Shown piece by piece: positions 59,275-64,000 of a stretch of DNA of 64,000 nucleotides (within the stretch, counting starts at the first letter, position 1; each line of letters starts with the position of its first letter). Below the pieces are notes generated by a model. It did not search any database and was not told where the DNA came from. It saw nothing but the letters and a program-made list of their open reading frames with translations. Made by a program: the position numbers and the translations under genes. Source of the stretch: Pyropia yezoensis (Eukaryota > Rhodophyta > Bangiophyceae > Bangiales > Bangiaceae); the NCBI GenBank assembly GCA_009829735.1, contig CM020618.1:13312568-13376567 (forward strand). The letters run 5' to 3'.

Positions 59275-60777
59275 GCAGTCATCTGTGGCAGCGCTGGGGT
59301 GGAGAAAGGGGTGCAGCAGGCGGTAAGAACGAAGGCCAGGTGACGTCCAGTGGTGGGATTAATCATGTCCATTACCAACAGAGCAACCTCATTCACAGCA
59401 GTGCAGGACAGAGAGGAGTAGAGGTCGGGGCGGCGCACGATGCTCGTTAGCACGCCGCCGTCGGAGCGTTGTGCAGTCTCGTGGGGTTCCCACATGTGGC
59501 CGCGTGTAGCTCAGTGTGCTCTCTCCATACAACCCATTAAGAGAAAACATGCGTCAAAGCTTCACCCCGCTTCACGCCCTCCAAGTGAAAGTTACCTCGA
59601 AGTCGAGCCGCCCGCGGCCGTCGCGGTCTCTGCCATGGCACCAGCGGCGGATGAGGCGCCCCCACTAGGGACAGGCGGGTCCGACAGTCGTGCTTAAGTC
59701 CGTGAGTCGTCCGCGTACACCCGGTGCCATCCGCACTGTGCGCTGTACGAGACGAGCTGGGGAAGCAGGAAAGAAAGTGCACTATGGTGGGCGTCGGAGA
59801 CGCAGCCGGGGACGGCGCCTGGGTGTGTGCTCACGGGCCACAGGCATCTCCCAAAAGCTTCGGCCCACGAGTGAGGGGAATTGACACATTTCAAATGTTT
59901 CAGACCCATGTGACCGGCCTCAACCAGGTGAGCCGAGAGCGCTTCCTCTCGTCACGTTGCCCGGCACGCGGGGGACAATCGACTAGAGATGTTCTCCTTT
60001 CCCTGGAAAGATTGCGTTGCAATGAAATTTCGTGAACGCCGTTCAGCCCATTCACTGTCAACAGACATCAGCGAGGGAGTCGGTCTGACTGTCAGACACT
60101 CGGCAAGCCAGGAGGCAGCAAGGCGATTTGGGCACGCTCGTCTCCGGCGGGACGCGGGCGCCGTCACCACCGGAATGACCCTGTGGAGGGCGGCCGCAGC
60201 GCAGGCAAGGCGCGAGGATGATGACACGAACCAGCCACTGGACCCTTTGAGGAGGTGGGCCCCACGCGAGGGAACAACAACCACCCTGCGGCCGTGGGGG
60301 GGGGGGGCTAGTCACGACCGCATGGGAAAACCGTCTCCTACAGAGCCGGCGGACGACCCGGGCCTCCCCCCTTCGACCGTGAGGGCGGGGGTCTGCTTAC
60401 CCGCGCGTGGGACCCGCACCGTCCCCCGCGGCGGGCGACTTGGCCCCCCCCGCACGGCCGTGGGGGGGGGGGCTAGTCATCTCCGCGAGGTAGACTCGTC
60501 CCCTGCCCCGCCAACGGACGACCCAATCCTCCCCCCGCGGCCGTGAGTGGGGGGACCGGCTCAACCACGCGCGGGACCCGCACCACCCCCACGGACAGGC
60601 GACACGCCCCCCCCCCCGCGGCCGTGGAGGGGGGACCTAGTCACCCCCACGTGGGAGCCCCTGCCCCCCTTCCCCCGCCGGGCAAGCCGGCCCCGCTGTG
60701 GACGGACGCCCGGATGCTCAGGACCGCACCGCAGCCCCCACTCAATGTGCTCACAAGGGGCGTTTCCGTTGTGTTTA
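59275..60777. other. spacer between two transposon-type genes
   Basis: 59275-59500 shows a possible minus-strand coding segment (EVALLVMDMINPTTGRH) in a frame different from its neighbour. 59500-60290 shows nothing recognisable. A ~165-bp tandem repeat follows at 60292-60680. Confidence 0.4.
60292..60680 (+). repeat. ~165-bp tandem repeat, just over two copies
   Basis: Units begin at 60292, 60458 and 60622 with CCGTGGGGGG (or CCGTGGAGGGGG) followed by (G/A)CTAGTCA; half-way through each unit is CCGTGAG and later (G)CGCG(G/T)GGACCCGCACC. The third unit is partial. The repeat lies just beyond the 3' end of the hAT-like gene, where subterminal repeats of hAT transposons occur; that link is inference. 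Confidence 0.75.
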
Positions 60778-62190
60778 TTATAGTAACAGCTGCGCAACAA
60801 TGGCATCTACATCAGCTGGGTCTACGTCCGGGAGGGCCTCGTCTTGCTCCTCCCAGCTATCCAGCCCAGCGCCATCAACGGCTGCAGCGGGGGCGTTGGC
60901 GTCTGGAGCGACGCCACCACCGGCATCCACTCCTCCAAGAGCACCCACCCCCGCCACACCTTCCTCCCCCTCCCCCCCTCCCACCCCGCCGGCATCATCC
61001 GCGGGCAAAAAAAAGCGGCACAGCTTTGCCTCCGCCGACGACCGTGCAAAGTTTGTGACGGGGTCAGACCGACGCAGCTGCCCGTTATTAAAAGCATTGC
61101 GGGTCAGTTGGTCAACCAGTAGGGGAGAGAGGCGGTTGCGGCGCGTTGTGTGCACTTGGTGTAAACGCTTGAAGGCGCGCTCACCTCCAGCTGCCGACGC
61201 TGGATACGAAAACAAGCGAAGGCAGATGGGGTGCCACAGCTCGAACCGTTCGCCGTACAAGCGCCACCATGCCCGCGGGTGTAAACGCCGCCAGGTCTCC
61301 TCCCGAGCTGGCTGGGCAGCGAAGGCCAGGAACTCGCTGAGATCAGCCTGCAGACGAGCAGCCAATGCGGCGTCGCCGTCAGCAAGCGAGACGATGGCCG
61401 CGTCACGCAGCTCGGGCAGCGTCCGCCCACCCTGCTGCTCGTGCACAGCCCAGAGGAGGCCAGCCACACGTCCTCGGGCGGGGCCCCAAAATCCGTCCAA
61501 GTAGAAGGCAAGGGCCACGTGCGGGTCAGCGAATGCGGCGTAGCGAGTTGTCAGGCTGCGCTGCAACGCCGCGCGGGTGGCTGGGGAAATCTCAGGAAAG
61601 TTGGTGCCCAATGAGGACCGCAGACAGGCAAAGAGCCCAGCGTAGGAAGACAGCGGCGCAGCATCCGCCTCCAGCAACGCCAAAACTGCGGCCAGGGTCT
61701 TAAGGAAGGGAGTCGACTGGCCAATAGCGGCACGGCTTGGGGCCTCCAGCGCCTCAATGACGGTGGCCGGCACGTCGAATGGGTTGTCGGAGAGGGTGTT
61801 CGTGAACTGGGTGTGCCGCAGCGAGGGGATGTTCTCCTCTACGGTGCCTGCCACGAGGGTGTCTAAAAGAAAAACCAGCGGCAAGCACGACTCGCACATG
61901 GTTTCCACCCACAACAGCCGCCACTGGTGGAGCTGCTCCCCCGTCGCTGGGGACAGGGTACCGGGGGGGTTTACAGCAGGTGCCAGCACGCCAATCATCT
62001 CCGGGAACGACCGCTTAGCAGCCACGCAGCCCACCAGATGCTCCCGCGCCCTGGTCTTGTTGGGGGTGTTCTCCCATCCGCACCCGTCGCCCCGACAGCG
62101 CATCCGGCCCGGCGTGGAGTCGACCTCGACGTACAGCCATGATCCCGTCCGTCGAGAAGCAGGGGGCACAGCGCCCCCGCCTGGAGCCAT
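60778..62190 (-). CDS. hAT-family transposase-derived protein, shortened
   Basis: From ATG 62190 (470 aa). A BED-type zinc finger lies at about 32-55 (CRGDGCGWENTPNKTRAREH then LVGC: C32, C37, H51, C55). The C-terminal hAT dimerisation domain is clear at about 320-385: LHPRAWWRLYGERFELWHPI, RLFSYPASAAGGERAFKRLH and RRNRLSPLLVDQLTRNAFN. The stretch between (265 aa) is much shorter than in a full hAT transposase (about 600-700 aa), and I cannot find the first catalytic-Asp region. It therefore seems a catalytically incomplete derivative, yet the frame is open throughout, which fits either a recent internal deletion or domestication as a DNA-binding protein. An in-frame extension to 62724 lacks similarity. 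The last 80 residues are Ala/Gly/Asp-rich. Confidence 0.8.
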   Translation of the reverse strand: MAPGGGAVPPASRRTGSWLYVEVDSTPGRMRCRGDGCGWENTPNKTRAREHLVGCVAAKRSFPEMIGVLAPAVNPPGTLSPATGEQLHQWRLLWVETMCESCLPLVFLLDTLVAGTVEENIPSLRHTQFTNTLSDNPFDVPATVIEALEAPSRAAIGQSTPFLKTLAAVLALLEADAAPLSSYAGLFACLRSSLGTNFPEISPATRAALQRSLTTRYAAFADPHVALAFYLDGFWGPARGRVAGLLWAVHEQQGGRTLPELRDAAIVSLADGDAALAARLQADLSEFLAFAAQPAREETWRRLHPRAWWRLYGERFELWHPICLRLFSYPASAAGGERAFKRLHQVHTTRRNRLSPLLVDQLTRNAFNNGQLRRSDPVTNFARSSAEAKLCRFFLPADDAGGVGGGEGEEGVAGVGALGGVDAGGGVAPDANAPAAAVDGAGLDSWEEQDEALPDVDPADVDAIVAQLLL

Positions 62191-63189
62191 GGAGAGCCGT
62201 GGGGGGGGGGGGGGGTTGACGGGGCAAGTGCGCCACGCGCAAAAGGTGGCGGGGATGGGGGGAGACGTTCGGGGGTATACAGAGGGGTGTTGGTCAGCAG
62301 CTCGTGCGAGACTCGTCCGCTGACGGCGCTCGTGCTGGAGGTGGGTTGAGGCGCCCGCACGATTCGGGGTGTGTGTATACGCTCTGCGCTTTGAGCATCT
62401 GACAATCGGACGGCGCAGCGCGTCCCACGTGGCTGGTCTCGAGTTGAAAGAGAAAGGAAATTTCCCTTTCAAGAAAACGGCTCTCACGGCCCCTGTGCGC
62501 GCAAGACGAAATTTCACGTATTTTTCCATACGTGGCTGCAAACTCGACATCACTACAATCGACCTTGATCGGCTTCTTGATCTCACCGCCCCACTCACAC
62601 CCATCTCGGGGAGTCTCCCCCCGGTGGTGGAAGAAACCGGTCGGTGGCTCCCCGCTCCACCCCCGGGCGGCCGACGGGGGCGTGTCACACGAGCACGGCG
62701 GCGGGGGTTGGCGGAATGGCGCACCGGAACCCTTTGGCGGCTTAGCCGCCGAGGCAGAGAAGACGCATGGTGGGAGACCGCGGCCGGTGGGCAGCCAAAA
62801 ATTCGTCAACGCGGGGGTGACCACTTGCGCAGGGCGGGGCCACCACGAGCGGCGGCGGCTGCGGAAAGACAGCACCCCCAGCGGCTGTGGGCCAAGCACA
62901 CCCCACGCACGGGGGTGTAGCCAGGGGCAGGGGGGAGAATACAGCGACTACCGCCGCCGTCGCCTCCACCCGTCCCCCCCGCTCCCCCTCTGCCCCAACA
63001 CACGGGGCCCGTCGACGGCTCCTACCCTACCCTGCTGCACCCGACGGCGGCCTGCCGAGCCCCACCCGCCCGCCCGCCCACCCGCCCGCTCGCCCGCCAG
63101 TCCGCCCAGCAGACAGGCCAGCACATCCCCCTCTACTCAACCCCCACACGCCCGCCCTCCCCTCCCGCCCCCTCCCCGCCTCTCCCGCG
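62191..63189. other. intergenic region between hAT-like gene and right-edge gene
   Basis: 62340-62600 has balanced composition and is the likely promoter side of the hAT-like gene. 62640-63189 is C-rich, including CCCG(C)-type repeats at 63060-63110. No gene recognised. Confidence 0.4.
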
Positions 63190-64000
63190 ATGCCCAACTC
63201 CCCGCAGCCACCGCGCACTCGGCCAGTGGCGGGTCCACCCGCGGCGGTCGGCGGCAGCACCCCCCTCACCGCCGCCCGTGACGCGCAGGCGGCGGCGGCG
63301 GCGGCGGCGGCCGCAGCGGCGGCGGCCAAAAACCGGGTACGTTGCTTTGGCCAGACCGGGGGGTGCAGACGGGATGGAGGGGGGGTTAGGGTAGGGAAGG
63401 AGGTGTATTGGGGGGGGGGGACGGGGGGGGAGGGGTCCCCCTGCGGTGGGGGCGGCGTTTGGGAGTGGGGCGTGTTGCGCCGGCGTGGCCACCCCCTCCA
63501 ACGCCCCCTCTCCCAGCTGGAGAAAGCGCTGACTCACCTTACCCGCTCCGTGATGCGAAGCGCCACGTCCTGCTTGGTTGACGCTGCTTGCCATTCCCTC
63601 CACCCCTTACCTCCCCCTTGTGCCCTCCCCCCTCTCTTGTGGCAGGCCAAGGAGTGGGAGCGGGTGGAGCGGTACGAGCGGACGCGCATCGGCTGCACGG
63701 GCGCCCGCCTGGGCGGCGCCCCCGCCCCCACGGCGCCGCGCCATAACCGCACCCAGGCGGGCCTACAGGAGGGGGCGGCGGCCGCGGCCGCCGCCGCCGA
63801 CACGGCGGCGCGGCGGCTGGCGCCAGCCGCGGTGGCACCGCTCGCCGCCGCGGTGGCACCGCGCGCGTCAGACGCGACGGGCGTGGCGGTGGCGGCGTCG
63901 GCGGCGGTGGCGGCGGCCCGTACATTGACGGCGGCGGCGGCGACGCTGGTGGCGACGGCGGCAGCCGCCATGGAGGCGGCAACAAAAGCGGCGGCGGCGG
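63190..64000 (+). CDS. start of an unrecognised gene, spliced, cut by window end
   Basis: An ATG at 63190 (MPNSPQPPRTRPVAGPPAAV) opens an Ala-rich exon ending AAAKNR at 63336, followed by the strong donor GTACGT. A last exon starts after TTGTGGCAG at 63646, reading AKEWERVERYERTRIGCTGA, and continues in phase as an Ala-rich helix-like sequence to the window end. Between them a short exon may exist from 63517 (after CTCCCAG), reading LEKALTHLTRSVMRSATSCL, but its donor is unclear. The KNR plus LEKALTHL junction would form a continuous amphipathic helix, which favours including it. No family recognised; the 3' part lies outside the window. Confidence 0.5.
   Translation, partial: MPNSPQPPRTRPVAGPPAAVGGSTPLTAARDAQAAAAAAAAAAAAAKNRVRCFGQTGGCRRDGGGVRVGKEVYWGGGTGGEGSPCGGGGVWEWGVLRRRGHPLQRPLSQLEKALTHLTRSVMRSATSCLVDAACHSLHPLPPPCALPPLLWQAKEWERVERYERTRIGCTGARLGGAPAPTAPRHNRTQAGLQEGAAAAAAAADTAARRLAPAAVAPLAAAVAPRASDATGVAVAASAAVAAARTLTAAAATLVATAAAAMEAATKAAAA

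Overview
The window looks like nuclear DNA of a photosynthetic eukaryote with very high G+C, very Ala/Gly/Pro-rich proteins and few introns. I infer a bangiophyte red alga of the Porphyra/Pyropia type. The reasons are a plastid-type aspartate kinase with a transit-like N-terminus, a plant-type GPAT9, a plant/fungal-type C2A9.03-like WD40 protein, mostly intronless large genes, and introns in only a few short genes. No species can be named from sequence alone.

Layout. 0-6.3 kb: ribosomal protein eS28 (two exons, the first coding exon being only the ATG), nucleoporin NUP50 on the opposite strand, a doubtful small gene, and V-ATPase subunit G (three exons). 6.7-11.2 kb: aspartate kinase and a large AhpD-like protein. 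12.2-16.2 kb: GPAT9 and a wax-ester-synthase/DGAT-type acyltransferase facing each other. 17.5-24.3 kb: a broken Ty3/gypsy-type element on the minus strand with a nested solo-LTR-like insert; its two terminal repeats lie in inverted orientation. 24.3-26.2 kb: an unrecognised, probably element-derived coding block. 26.7-32.1 kb: neuroguidin/Lcp5 (ribosome biogenesis) and a C2A9.03-like WD40 protein. 34.2-41.5 kb: a Pro/Ala/Gly-rich gene with a possible eIF4E-binding motif and a degenerate DEAD-box-like core, then CAF-1 subunit B. 41.5-45.3 kb: long intergenic region with repeats and one coding remnant. 45.4-54.0 kb: an ABHD4/5-type hydrolase, an unknown low-complexity protein, and actin-related protein 4. 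56.9-62.2 kb: two DNA-transposon-type genes (a DDE-like protein of unidentified superfamily and a shortened hAT protein). 63.2 kb to the end: the start of an unrecognised gene.

Host genes mostly alternate in strand, so neighbours usually converge with short 3' spacers (about 260-710 bp) and diverge from longer upstream regions. Working themes are lipid assembly (GPAT9, WS/DGAT, ABHD4/5-like), translation and ribosome biogenesis (eS28, neuroguidin, possible eIF4E-binding protein), chromatin (CAF-1B, ARP4), nuclear transport (NUP50), vacuolar acidification (V-ATPase G) and plastid amino-acid synthesis (aspartate kinase). Two host genes change reading frame at long G or C homopolymers, so homopolymer length (assembly or biology) is a major uncertainty here.
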